DNA of 64,000 nucleotides, taken from assembly GCA_003415625.1 (NCBI GenBank), contig PYIU01000005.1, positions 2,547,001 through 2,611,000 on the forward strand. Direction: 5' to 3'. Each line of letters opens with the position of its first letter. The stretch's first letter is position 1. The translations under genes were made by a program, and so were the position numbers. The notes below the pieces were generated by a model. That model was given only the letters and a program-made list of their open reading frames with translations. It was not told the DNA's origin and did no database searches. This document shows positions 24,837 to 37,729 of this stretch, piece by piece. The stretch comes from Aquanectria penicillioides (Eukaryota > Ascomycota > Sordariomycetes > Hypocreales > Nectriaceae).

Positions 24837-25303
24837 TTAGTTGCGCTTTTTGCTACACTGCCTGTTAGCAACAGGGGGTCGATTCGGAATAGCACGAGCC
24901 ATAATATAGGGAAAGAGAGGGGCGGCAAACCTGTTCTTGTCTGGTCCTTCGTTAGAGGCTGTGCCAAGGTTCCAAGCCTTCACGACCCAGCTCTGGGTCG
25001 CGTCGACGTAGTTTTCAGTATTCCTCTGCTTGACGCCGACGCGCATACCATCCTTGGTGAAAATGACGTTCTTCTTGCCCATGCGCTCCGAGGCTGTCTC
25101 CTGTATCTTGGAGACGCTGATGTAGATGTGGTATCCCACCCAAGCGCCGACGCCAAGAATGACGAAGACAATGAGGAGAGGGAGGACCTGGCTGCAGGGG
25201 ATTGTCAGTTTGATGTTAACGTGAGTGAGCCGGTGTATTTGCGGTTGGAAGAGGGCAAGACTGAGGAGGTTGCGCACCTGATGGTCGAGGGTTGCTTTGC
25301 CAT
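24837..25303 (-). CDS. Small single-pass membrane protein, conserved in filamentous ascomycetes
   Basis: Three exons, read leftward: 25303-25278 (26 bases), 25191-24931 and 24852-24837 (16 bases), giving 100 residues. The protein begins MAKQPSTISQ, then has one membrane segment (VLPLLIVFVILGVGAWVGYH, about residues 11-30). A soluble part follows, rich in charged residues (MGKKNVIFTKDGMRVGVK), ending with NYVDATQSWVVKAWNLG and a basic tail KKRN. The terminal di-lysine-like KKRN could act in ER retention, but it is not the canonical KKxx placement with certainty. I recognise this as a conserved short fungal protein without an assigned function. The tiny first and last exons are supported by good splice sites: AG/GTGCGC, TGCAG, AG/GTTTGC and a GCTAAC branch before GTGTAG. 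Automated callers often miss such exons. Confidence 0.75.
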
Positions 25304-27624
25304 GATTGCGACCGAGATGGGAGGGGGTTAGCCGTGGTGCGCTTCGTCAGTGGTACCGGTATTGCAGCGTCGCGTGGACCAAACGGGCGTAGTCGTAAAA
25401 CGGCAAGGTAAAGGGATATAACTTGAGTAGAAGGAGCGGTTAAGAAGGAGAAAATTAATTATGAAAGGAGCAAAGAAGGACGGAGGGTCCGTCACCACGG
25501 TCGACTTGGAAGAAGGAAGAAAGAGGAAGAGGGAACGGAAGCAGGAACAGGAATAGATCAAGGGCTGAAAGGGGGCATGCAGCGCAAGTGGATAGATTCG
25601 ATGGAAGCGGCGTGCAGCCTTACTAGGTACCTCGATATTTTTTTTTAGCTGTGGACTGGTGTATTGGCGGTACTTGCAGTACATGTCGTCCAAGTACCTT
25701 GAGACGGTTAGCATGCCCCTCGCCCAATAGAGCGCAGAGGGAAGACGGCGTTTCCCCTACGGCGTTGGTGTACTCTATGTGGTTCATCCACACCATCGCA
25801 AAGTGTAGGTAGTACTGATGTGCCTGGGTACGAGGTAGGTACCTACCTACAGAAGGTACCTGGCTAGGTAGTATTATTCGCATGTGAATGATAGAGCAAC
25901 AACAGCAGAGAGGGAACCACTGCCTCGCAGCAAGCCATCCAAAAACACCCCTTCTGTGCCTGTGGCCTTCCTCCAGTGGTTCAGCTGTCGTCTCGATGTG
26001 GGGAGGGGTTTCCAGGCTGATACCCACCTGTAACTTAGCGGCGAGGCCGGCTTCCGCTGGCTTGCGGAGGCCTGCAGAGCGGATTGGTCACAGCCCTTGG
26101 AAACAACGGATGCCGTCCAGGATCTCCTGTTAGGGGGATCGACCAGGGGTCCCTTGAAGCAGAGGCATGCACAGACTACAGTCTGGTAACGAGAGCCACC
26201 CATAGGTGCCAACATCATTCAAAGGGAGATGGATGGCGAGCCCCAACGGCCCGCTGCGGTTCGATGCCGAGGGAACTGGGGAACCAGGGCTTGGCGGGAG
26301 ATGAAGGGGATCAAGAAGGTGGGATGGGCTGTGTCAAGTGGCCGTCCCCCTCTCAGTGTTCCTCGACATGGGATGAAAATGGATTTCTGGGCGAGAGCTC
26401 AGAGCTTTGTTTCATGAGACTTGATCCTACTCCTTGTCCAGAGACTTGCCACGTACTGGGCGCCACCAACACTTATGTCGTTGTATTTACCATGTAATTC
26501 GCACCAAAAAAAAGAAAGAAAAAAAAAAATACCACACCTTGATTCGGACTCTGCCACCACCGATTCACAGTGAGCTTTGTCATAGCCGATTGCTTGCCCT
26601 GTGCAATGGAGACTTGTCATCTCCCTCCCTGTCATCCATCGCTTGGGGCAGTACCTGCATACGACGAACTACGCAAGCTGCCTACATGTACCTACCTACC
26701 TACCTACCTTCAGCCAGGGCAACGGTTTGGCGGTGGGTATGAGCTGCATGTGTCGACTACGTTTTTCGCTACAGCAACGGTGTGTCTAGAGGTGCGGCAG
26801 TTACCGAATGCCACCTGGCCAGACTTGGTCAAGGTGAGGGTGGAGGTGGTTGAGGCTCAAGCTCTCCTCGGAAGCGCAAAATCCATTACCTAGTGTTGGT
26901 AGCTTCCCAGCCTGACGCCTGACAGCCAGCCATCGACGACGCGGAGAACGCCTGCACCAGCCACAAACAAGCCTGTAGGCCATAGCGCAACGGGGCCGCA
27001 GCAGCTGGAATCCCAGAACTCAATAGATCCCGTTTGCGCCGCCCGCCACCACCAGAGAAACATCAAAGTCCCAGGGTAATTGGCCTTTACCTCGGGTTCA
27101 AGTGCTTTCTGCTAACTGTACGCTATGAAGGCCCGTCAGTGTTCCTTCGAAATATTCCCATCCTCGTGCCAATGACTGAGAATGTTGACTCACAACATTC
27201 CGTTTTCAATGAGGGTGCCATCCCTCCCTCGGTGGCTTAGGCTGTCGGTGAACTGGACAGCAAAGCACCCCTCCTTTCCTGTGGCCGTGGCAAAAAAGGT
27301 GTGGCGGTGCCCATCTGGAAAAGGCCAGACTGCAACCCGCCAGCCAGACAGATATTGAATCCAGCCTCTAAGCTCACCACCACCGACCGCCTACCATCTC
27401 CATCCCATCTCATCCCGGTCCAACACCCGCACGACCTCGATCTGGGACTTGGACTCGGTGTCTCACCTCTCCTCTCATTCCCTCGCAGGTCTTCATCTGC
27501 ACCATCTACGCAAGCCAGTTCCTGCTGCATCACCGTACCGCAGCTGCGATTCATCAACAGACCACCCTTCAACCACATCCCGTCCCTTGCCTCGGGTGCG
27601 CCGAAGCTCCCTCACCTTTCCATC
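25304..27624. other. Divergent intergenic region upstream of SEC24
   Basis: A 2.3-kb spacer with the promoters of two divergent genes. It contains clusters of ACCTACCT/AGGTAGGT motifs at about 25805-25870 and 26690-26712. No open frame is convincing. From about 27300 the sequence is CT-rich and open in the SEC24 frame, but the SEC24 protein most likely starts at 27625. Confidence 0.5.
25833..25848. promoter_or_regulatory. 16-bp palindrome AGGTAGGTACCTACCT
   Basis: A perfect palindrome made of head-to-head AGGTAGGT units, about 530 bases upstream of the small membrane protein gene. Further TAGGTA/ACCTAC units lie on both sides. ACCTACCT repeats recur before several genes here (near 26692 and 34213). 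Function is inferred only. Confidence 0.35.
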
Positions 27625-30617
27625 ATGGCGTCCCCTCCTCCGCCGGGCGATAACTACGGCGGCTTTTCCGGCCAGGCTCCCGAATCTTATGGCGCCGACG
27701 AGCAAGCTCAACAATCCTACGACGATCAGGGCGCCTCTCAGCCCCATGCCGCCGCGCACAAGAAGAAGAAGCGAGGATATGCTGCACAAGCTTTCGAGGT
27801 TGGCAGTGGTGCCAATGCAACTGTAGGCGGCCAGCCCGTCTCTCAGACTTACGGTGCGCCCTCCGGCCAAGCTGTTCCCAGTTACGGGGGCTTTGGTTCT
27901 CCAGACCCTCAGCAAGCTGCTGGTCAGGGCTATCAGTATCCCCAAGGATACGGCGCGCAACAGCCCGCCGGCCCTCAAGCACCTGCGTATGGCGGCTACC
28001 AAGCTCCTGATCAGGGATATCCAGCTCCCGGTGCCGCTCAGCCCGCATCGAACGTTGGCGGCATTACTCAGGGCATGGGCGGCATGAACTTGGGCGGCCA
28101 GGCCCAACAACCCCCGGTGCAACCACAGCAGCAGCAACAACAGCAACAACAAGCCCGCCCTGCTGTTCTGAACCAGCTCTATCCCACAGATCTATTGAGC
28201 CAGCCATTCAATCCCTCTGAGCTCGACCTTCCCCCCCTCCCATCATTCTCCCTCCCAACGTAAGTGCTCGCGTCGAAACGTTGATCGCATTGCGATAGCT
28301 AACAGCTTCTCCCCCTCCAGACCAGCGTGACTCCGTCTCCCGATGCCAACTGCCCCCCGCGATACTTCCGCTCCACACTCAATGCAGTCCCCACTACCAA
28401 CTCTCTCTTGAAGAAGTCCAAGCTGCCCCTCGCCCTCGTCATCCAGCCCTACGGTTCACTCCATGATGACGAGGACCCTGTGCCAATCGTCCAGGACCAG
28501 GTCATTTCCCGTTGCCGACGATGCAGAACATACATCAACCCTTACGTCACCTTTTTGGATCAGGGCCACCGCTGGAGGTGTAACATGTGTAACCTCACCA
28601 ACGACGTTCCCCAGGCCTTTGATTGGGATGCTGCCGCCCAGAAGAGCGTCGACAGATGGCAGCGCCCCGAACTTAACCACTCTGTCGTCGAGTTCGTTGC
28701 GCCTCAGGAGTACATGGTTCGTCCCCCGCAGCCTCTCATCTACCTGTTCTGTTTTGACGTCAGCTACGCTGCCGTCTCGACCGGTCTACTTGCGACCACG
28801 GCCCGAACCATTTTGGATAGTCTGAACAGGATACCCAACGCCGATAGGCGAACTCGCCTCGGTTTCATGGCCGTTGACTCTAGCCTTCACTATTTCTCTA
28901 TTCCCAAGGACTCCGACGAGAATGGCGAGACCAACATGCTTGTCGTTAGCGACCTCGACGAGCCCTTCCTCCCCATCCCCACCGATCTCCTGGTTCCCCT
29001 GTCTGAGAGTCGCCAGAGCGTTGAAAAGTTCCTTCAGAAGCTGCCGGATATGTTCCAGAACAACCAGAGCAATGGCTCCTGCATGGGATCTGCTCTTCGC
29101 GCGGCTCACAAGCTCATTTCCTCTCTGGGTGGTAAACTCGTGGTCCTCACGGCGTCGCTGCCCAACATGGGCGTCGGAAAGTTGGAGATGCGAGAGGACA
29201 AGAAGCTTCTTGGCACATCCAAAGAGGGTGGCCTTTTGCAGACAGCCAACAGCTTCTACAAGAGCTTTGCTGTAGAGTGCTCCAAGAGCCAGGTCTCCGT
29301 CGACATGTTCCTCTTTTCTTCGCAATACCAGGACGTTGCTTCCCTCAGCAATCTGCCTCGTTACACCGGCGGTCAGACCTGGTTCTACCCAGGATGGCAC
29401 GCATCACGACCGGAGGACGCTCTCAAGTTTGCCTCCGAGTTTAGCGACTACCTATCGTCCGAGATTGGACTTGAGGCCGTTCTTCGAGTCCGCGCAACCA
29501 GTGGCCTGCGCATGAACACCTTCTATGGAAATTTCTTCAACCGAAGCTCAGATCTCTGTGCGTTCCCTGCATTCCCTCGAGATCAGTGCTACGTAGTCGA
29601 GGTAGCCATTGACGAAAACATCAACAAGAACGTGGTCTGTCTACAGGCGGCTGTCTTGCACACAACCTGCAACGGCGAGAGACGCATCCGTGTCATGACA
29701 TTGGCTCTCCCCACAACCACCAATCTGTCTGACATTTATGCTTCCGCTGACCAGTGCGCCATTACTACCTACTTCAGTCACAAGGCTGTTGAACGTGTCT
29801 TATCTAGCGGACTGGACGCTGCCCGGGATGCTCTGCAGAGCAAGGTAACTGAGCTCCTCCAGACCTTCAAGAAGGAGCTGGCTGGTGGAAGCATGGGTGG
29901 TGGCCTCCAGTTCCCTGCCAACCTTCGTGGCCTTCCCCTCCTGTTCCTCGGCCTAATCAAGAACGTTGGTCTTCGCAAGTCAGCCCAGATCCCCTCAGAC
30001 ATTCGATCTGCTGCCCTTTGCCTCTTGTCGACCCTCCCTGTACCCTTGTTGATGCGGTTCATCTATCCTCGGCTATACTCGCTACATGATATGCCTGACA
30101 ATGCGGGAACGCCTGACGCCGAGACAGGCCAGATCGTGCTGCCTCCTCCAGTAAACGTCTCGTCAGAGAAGCTTGTGCCATATGGACTGTACCTGATCGA
30201 TGACGGTCAAACTCAGTTCCTCTGGATTGGCCGCGACGCGGTACCACAGCTCATCCAGGATGTGTTCGGCGTGGAGGACCGTGGCCAAGTCACCGTGGGC
30301 AAGGGTCGGGTACCAGAGCTCGAGAGCGACTTCAACGAACGTGTTCGGGCAGTCGTTCAGAAGAGCCGGGACCACAAGGCCTTGGGCGTTGGCAGCATCA
30401 CCGTACCTCACCTGTACATCGTACGGGAAGACGGCGAGCCCAGCCTGAAGTTGTGGGCTCAGACACTATTAGTTGAAGACCGGGCAGACCAGGGCGTGAG
30501 TGCTGCTCAGTGGTTGGGTACGATGCGAGAAAAGGTTTGTTAAACTACCCTTGAACGCGGATGTCCTTGCATGAGCTTGCCGGCTAACTGCTTTTGTGTG
30601 AGCAGGTTGTTCAGTAG
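27625..30617 (+). CDS. SEC24: COPII coat subunit Sec24, frame broken once
   Basis: Sec24 pairs with Sec23 and picks cargo for COPII vesicles at ER exit sites. Exons are 27625-28259, 28321-30534 and 30606-30617. The N-terminal 200 residues are disordered, rich in Gly, Gln, Tyr and Pro, with a polyglutamine run near residue 175. Then come a zinc ribbon (CRRC at 277-280, CNMC at 299-302), a trunk ([19 protein letters not shown]), a beta-sandwich and helical part ([20 protein letters not shown]), and a gelsolin-like end ([14 protein letters not shown]). The last exon codes only VVQ; without it the protein ends at VC. A C7 run at 28231-28237 appears one base short. With C8 the frame reads [16 protein letters not shown] across a clean phase-0 intron and totals 953 residues. 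As given, only a shifted acceptor (exon 2 from 28326) would keep the frame. Confidence 0.93.
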
Positions 30618-32473
30618 TATCTGTGAATGACTCAAGGTCACGACTGTGTAGAAGCAAAAGGAATGGAGAACAGGAGGTCTAATTTGGAGAAGCGATTCAA
30701 GGAAGCAGGAGTCGGGGAGTGCGGAGTGAGGGGTTTGAGCCACGCAACACGAGAAGAACAGCAAGACATATGATATCTACTAGAGAGAATGGAAATGAAG
30801 TTTTAAGCACATGCATAGACACAAACCAGTACCTCAGCAGAGGTTCGATGTCCCCCTTTTTTTTTCCTTTGTCTTGTGACGTGCATGGCGATACAATTGT
30901 GTGAAGCAGTCCTAGAAGAGGAGAGAGGGAGAAAAGCGCAAATCAATGTTGGTTATCAAGCAGGTTGAAGCAAACATGGGTTTCTCCGAATCTACGCTTC
31001 ACGCCCAACAGAAATGCGATATCTGGGATGCAACTGAATGATGCTTGGCCCGCACCCACCCCACTTGAGGTAAGGGATTTAGGTCAAGACTGAAAAATCA
31101 AGATTCAATCAATACGTGAAGGGACCGACTGAACAAGGTATTGGACGAGACACGTAGACCAGGCAGGTGTCTCGTCTGACTAACTCGCTCACGGGATCTT
31201 GGTAATGAGCGGACGGTTTTATTTTTAGAAAAGCCGCAGGGCGGCCAGAATCGAGCAAGACGAAACTGGAGGTCAAGCCAGACGAGCAGGTTATCTGGCG
31301 TCGCAGCTGGGCCCAGATTTCTGATACAGGCACCCGACCAACCAGCCGGGTGTTCCAGGCCTGGCCTGGATGCCCCTGTGACAAAGGACCTTGTGGTGAC
31401 TTTGCAAAGGGACCTGGACATCCAATAATGAAACGGGACTGCGGTGGCGGGTGTGAAACACACGCGCCTGGGTCGGGGTCGGGCCAATGGGGCGATGGAT
31501 TAGGCGCCGGGGGCTTTTTTTAGTAGGCTATTTTGGGGCCGAGGGGATAACTCCTGCACTGGATGGGCTGGTGGTGATGGTAAACTTGGGCGATGGATTC
31601 GAGGAGATGAAGGGACGGACATGCGTATTTTCGCGCTCATGAAGGCACCACCATCATGAGAGAGGACGAATGCATAAACATCACGGTGGTAGCCGGTTTA
31701 TGCGTTCCAGGACAGTCAACAGACACAAGAGCCAGCGCCAACATGGGGGGCTTGTTGCTGTCAGAGATGGTGAAACCTGGGCTCGGCGAGTGAGAAGCCC
31801 GGGCGGCTTGCAACTTTGAGGAAATTATTCTCCGTCATTTATTGAGAACAGAACTATTTTTTTTATTTTTTTTTCCCTTTTACAACGGGTTCAGATGCTC
31901 GCTCCAGTCGAGAAACGGGCAGTGCCATTAACACCCAGCTAGAAACAAGAGGATACCTTCATAAACGCTGTGTGTTGGCAAGGCTGAGGCCGGGGGGCAT
32001 CATGGATGCGGATACAGTATACGAGCAACGGAGAGGCTTCCTGGTTAAGTTAGGTAGTGACTAGCACAAGAGTCGGCAGGTCCGAGCTATTTGCTAGGTA
32101 TGCTTTCATAAGGTGCCCAAGCCAAGTCTCGTCCGCGGTGTTCTGTAACCCGCCGGACGTTTGAAACGGACCTGGAAGGATTTGTTTGAATTGATGACGG
32201 GTGGGCGGTTGGCTTGGCCCCAAGACCCAGGCAAACCAGCCAGACGGACTGGCTGGGCTGATTCGCTGGAGCGGGTGGCACACCCCGTCTTGTCCCAGAC
32301 ATCTGCTTGGCTGGGGAAAGCTACTGATCAAGGAAGCCCTTTAGCATGTACATGTACTTACATGAGGAAGAGGAGGGTAGGATACCAGTCCTCGCTCATG
32401 GGACCAGAACGTGAGGTGAGAGAGATATTGGGCCAAGCCAATGGAACTTGGGTATCGTCAGCATCCGCCCCCG

Positions 32474-32489
32474 CCCCCCCCCCCCCCCC
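32474..32489. repeat. Homopolymer tract, C16
   Basis: Sixteen consecutive C followed by A and five G, visible directly. Length is doubtful for the same reason as for the other C/G runs in this assembly. Confidence 0.9.
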
Positions 32490-32800
32490 AGGGGGTGCTA
32501 GAGAGGCAGGCACGGGAATAGAACCAACGTATTGCAACTCGGCCGATTCACTCTGGACAAGCTCCAAGTGGCGGGTTAAACAGCTGCTTGTCATGCAGGC
32601 CGTCGTAGCTGCACTCGCACTCGCGAGAATTGGACTCTGGCCGCCTCACGGCGGGAGGGGGAGGGAGGAAGTAAAAAAGCAGCTTGGTAACTAGGTGGTA
32701 CATACCAGTAGATTACAGCAGATACACCAGGACAGGGGCAGGACCAGTTGAAGTCGTACCCAGAGTCGCTGATGCACCGCGCATTGCAGCTGGTGTTGCT

Positions 32801-32830
32801 GCACCTAAACCTGCACCTAAACCTGCACCT
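32801..32830. repeat. Short tandem repeat, 12-base unit
   Basis: About two and a half copies of GCACCTAAACCT in tandem. The unit resembles but is not the telomere repeat (CCCTAA), so I do not read it as telomeric. Confidence 0.6.
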
Positions 32831-34731
32831 ATCCCCGCCTCGCAGGTACCACATCTGAGGCAGTAGGTAAATTTACTTGTCAACTATACGCGCTGCCCTA
32901 CCTTCCAGCATCTTCCCCCTCCCCCACTACCGTGAGATTGATAGTCGGGACTCTCTTCTTTCACCCTCACCCTCACACCCTCACCTTCACTCGACGTGCT
33001 CCTCTGTCCGTTTTGTGAGAGCTCCGCTAGTTGCCCCCCGTCCTCTGCACTCATCGAAGCCAGCTCTGTCTAGCTTCTGCACTTCTTTTGTTATTCGTGC
33101 GGCCTATCTTCCTTTCCCAGCAAACCGAGTCGTGCCGAGTAGCGTGAGGCCCTGTGAATAGTGTAAGTAGGTGCGTGCATTATCCTCTATCGCTGGCCCT
33201 CACTATGATGCTACCTACACTCAAAAGACCCTTGAGAGAGGATTCGCAAGCGATCCCCAAGACCTATTCCAAATGAGCATCAAAGAACTAAACAAGCGTT
33301 GAGGCAACTGTCATTTTCCCTCAGACCTTCTCCCGTCGCCTACCTCTCCGCTGCTGTCCATCCGCTGCCCCCCCCTTTGTATCACTATCTTCTCTTAGTC
33401 CTACCAAGGCATGGTTCCCAACCCAAGGAGCGGCCCGCATCATCCATACATCCATACCTCCATACCTCCATCCCCATCCCCCATCCCACATTGCCCCTCT
33501 TCTCCTCCTGAGCATTGGGTTCTGGGCTCTGGGATACTGAAGCCACCTCTACTCACCCCTGCTCGCGCATCCACAATCCACATGCGAATCCACCCACCCA
33601 CACTACACTGACCGTCCACTGCCCACCGTCCGCTCCAAGCTTCTTAGCTGTTAGCTGCGAAGTCCCCCAGCACACAACCTCCCCCCCCCCGCGCCTCCGC
33701 CGCCGCCGCTGCCCACGACAAGTCGTCGCCTGCCCTTAGCCGCCCAGCTCCTGCTTCATCACACTGGACTGGTGATTTGATGGCTTCTGAATGTCATCAG
33801 GCCAACAGCTAAACAAAGTGGACAGATCAGATGACTGGCCTCTGACACCTTATTAATTTTCCCATTTCTATGTCTCCTCCCCCCCACCTTCCCTCTCCCT
33901 AGAATTCTATTCTATCCGGTCCTAGCTCGTCCTCGCTTCTCCTTCTTTACTCCTTTGTCGCGATTCTCGTTTCGTCTTGGTCTTGTCGCTTTATGTCCTC
34001 GCTTCTAATACGTCCTGCTCCGGGCTCAACATTGAAACTGACGTTGCCTCTGGACTTTCCCTCACAGCCCAACTGCCGTCGCTTCCTCGCAATCTTGTTC
34101 GGCTCGCATTCCCCCGGTTGGGATACCAACCCCGTGTTGCGAACCCCTACCTAGATTCACCGTTCGCCACGCCGACCCGACTGAAACCTAGGCCATCGCG
34201 ACGACGCTAAGCTACCTACCTAGTACATGGTAGCTGCTGAACCACCACCACCACCCACTCATACCCCCCCTTTGTGCCCCGCGCCGCCGTCTATTTCAAG
34301 ACCACGCCCGACTGGGCCCGAGCGGAGCTGAGTCTCACGGTTGTCACCTCGCTTGACCACGGCCTCACTACGACCCTACTACCATATCCTCTCCACCTCC
34401 TGTTACTTTCTCCTCCTCCCACCATCACCGGGATTTAAACCGTTCATTGCCAACATTGCCGCTACTTGCGTTGGCTATTGCTGCGAGAATCCGCTGGGTG
34501 GAACTCCCCTTTTAATCAATCAGCCCGTTCCTTCTTCGACCAGAGCCCGATCAATCGAACGCCTCACGGTCCCCCTTTCCCCTCACGTCCCGCTTCGTCG
34601 ACTCCACGCTTCTCGATACCCGCCTCCTGTCGACTCAACAACCCCATTACGCGGCACCCGCTTTACAATCAGCGAAGAAGCCAGCCGTACCTAACAGCTG
34701 TGCACGCAGTCCCTAAAGTTTCCTCGGAATC

Positions 34732-36106
<1,375 letters not shown>

Positions 36107-37305
36107 AGACTCTCAAATCTACAGAACGACAAATATGCGGTTTTGAAATGGGGATGATGTGAGCTGAGAGAACCGTTTTCCATGGCGGCGGAGGCAGAGT
36201 GAAGATGAAGACCAGATTTTTAGGTTTAAAGTTAGTGGGTTTATGATGAAAGGAATAGCATGGCGACGAGTTTGGTGATGGATAGATAGGCACAAACACG
36301 CACGCACTGACAGACACACGAGACCTCATCTTGGTACTTTGTATATCTTTGTGTGTAATATGGTCAAAGAACAAGGCTGTGAATGTGGACTGCAGGCAAA
36401 GCATGGAGGGCAAGGGAAATACCATATCACTTCAGAGGCGCGAGAGCGTGGCATCTGCAGGTGGCTTGAGATGTATGCGTGAGAGAACTGGGGGTGATCT
36501 GATGGACCCTGAGAAATACAGAAATTACTACATACGGTTATGTTTCTTTACCTTGTTAGCTGTCATTGTTGTTGTTGTTGTTCTTCTTCTTCTTGTATTG
36601 CCAATGCCGGGCCGTACCCGTAGTTCGTGATTAGTGACCAAGATACAGACGATCGTTGACAGTCTCGTGCTTGGGTGGTGTTGCTCGATACGGCGGCTTG
36701 GGCAACTACCTAGGATTTGGGTTTTGCAGTCACATGAACATGGTTTGGTGGAGTGAGGCCAAGGCGACAGATATCATTGACAAATCATGACGGAACCGGA
36801 GGCTCGAGTCTAGAATGAGTGAATGACTAACAATAAAGCGTGCTGAGCCTGCAAATGGTCGCACCGCTCGTTGTGCGAATGAAAAGAGCGGTAAAGCCGC
36901 TTGATCCGGTTGGGGGCGGATTTGGGGCTCTGTAATGGCCACCCAAGCGTGCCAAGATGCCTAAAAGCTACGTCAGTCCATCATCCATCAGAGATGCTGC
37001 GAATTACGTAGCCCCAAGTAAACCAGGCCCCTTCCGCCACTTTCGGCGAGGGTCGAAGGATTTCGGACCGTACCATAACTCATTACATGCGGATACAGCA
37101 CCATCACCATCCCCATATCAGGACATTAGCCACAATATAGCGTCAAGTCTGTCGTTTCTGCGTTGCATTTGCTCCGTTCCGTTTTGCATGTCTCATCTCA
37201 GACACGAAGCGCATTCCATCTCGGAGCTGCCCCTACCCCATATCCGTGCATCAGCCCTGTCCATCACCGTTCTGTGCCTGACCCTGACCGACCGACCGAC
37301 CCAAG

Positions 37306-37314
37306 ACCGCGACC

Positions 37315-37355
<41 letters not shown>
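37306..37355. repeat. CGACCA hexanucleotide array
   Basis: Direct tandem copies of CGACCA with CGACCG variants at the left end, about 375 bases upstream of the chosen OXR1 start. Confidence 0.8.
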
Positions 37356-37629
37356 TGCGACGACCTCAAGCCCGACCAACTCAACTCACTCTTGGGACCA
37401 ACACGCAAACACTCACTGTCGCCTTGTGCACCTATCTCCGCGCCTCTCTGCCTCTCCGTCTCCCTGCCTTCCTTCGATTCACCGACTCACATACATACCG
37501 CTCTACCTCACCCTCCCTCACCTACCGTGTGGCAGCTCTCTCACGCCTGGATGAACGACCCCTCTTGATCCTGGACCCTGTCTTCATCCCCACATCCATC
37601 CACCTACGTCTCTTGAAACAACCACTATC

Positions 37630-37711
37630 ATCACCACCACCACCACCTCCTCCTCCTCCACCTCCTCCTCCTCCTTTTCCTCCTCCTCTTCTTCTTCTTC
37701 TTCTTCTTCTA
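37630..37711. repeat. CAC/CTC/CTT compound microsatellite
   Basis: Trinucleotide runs of CAC, then CTC, then CTT just before the OXR1 start codon. This block lies in the presumed leader and would encode polyproline and polyleucine if the longer start were used. Confidence 0.8.
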
Positions 37712-37729
37712 ACAAGACGTCTCGTCCCG

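Larger units (their letters stand above)
30618..34731. other. Long gene-free region upstream of the MAP kinase
   Basis: Just over four kilobases without a supportable gene. It contains a 16-base C run at 32474-32489, three 12-base ACCTAAACCTGC-like units at 32801-32830, and several CCATAC/CCATCC repeats near 33440-33480. From about 32880 onward it is rich in pyrimidines and CCACC blocks, suggesting a long promoter and 5' leader of the kinase. The left 500 bases are the 3' flank of SEC24. Confidence 0.5.
36107..37729. other. Intergenic spacer MAP kinase/OXR1
   Basis: No supportable separate gene. It has a GTT/CTT microsatellite at about 36565-36597, a CGACCA array at 37306-37355, and a CAC/CTC/CTT repeat block at 37630-37711. 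From 37163 the sequence stays open in the OXR1 frame but is low-complexity; most likely it is promoter and 5' leader. Confidence 0.5.

Noticed and set aside
32161..32694. 177-codon open frame upstream of the MAP kinase
   Set aside because: It spans the C16 run, is low-complexity and matches no family.
32801..32830. Interstitial telomere repeat
   Set aside because: The unit is ACCTAAACCTGC, not CCCTAA, and there are under three copies.
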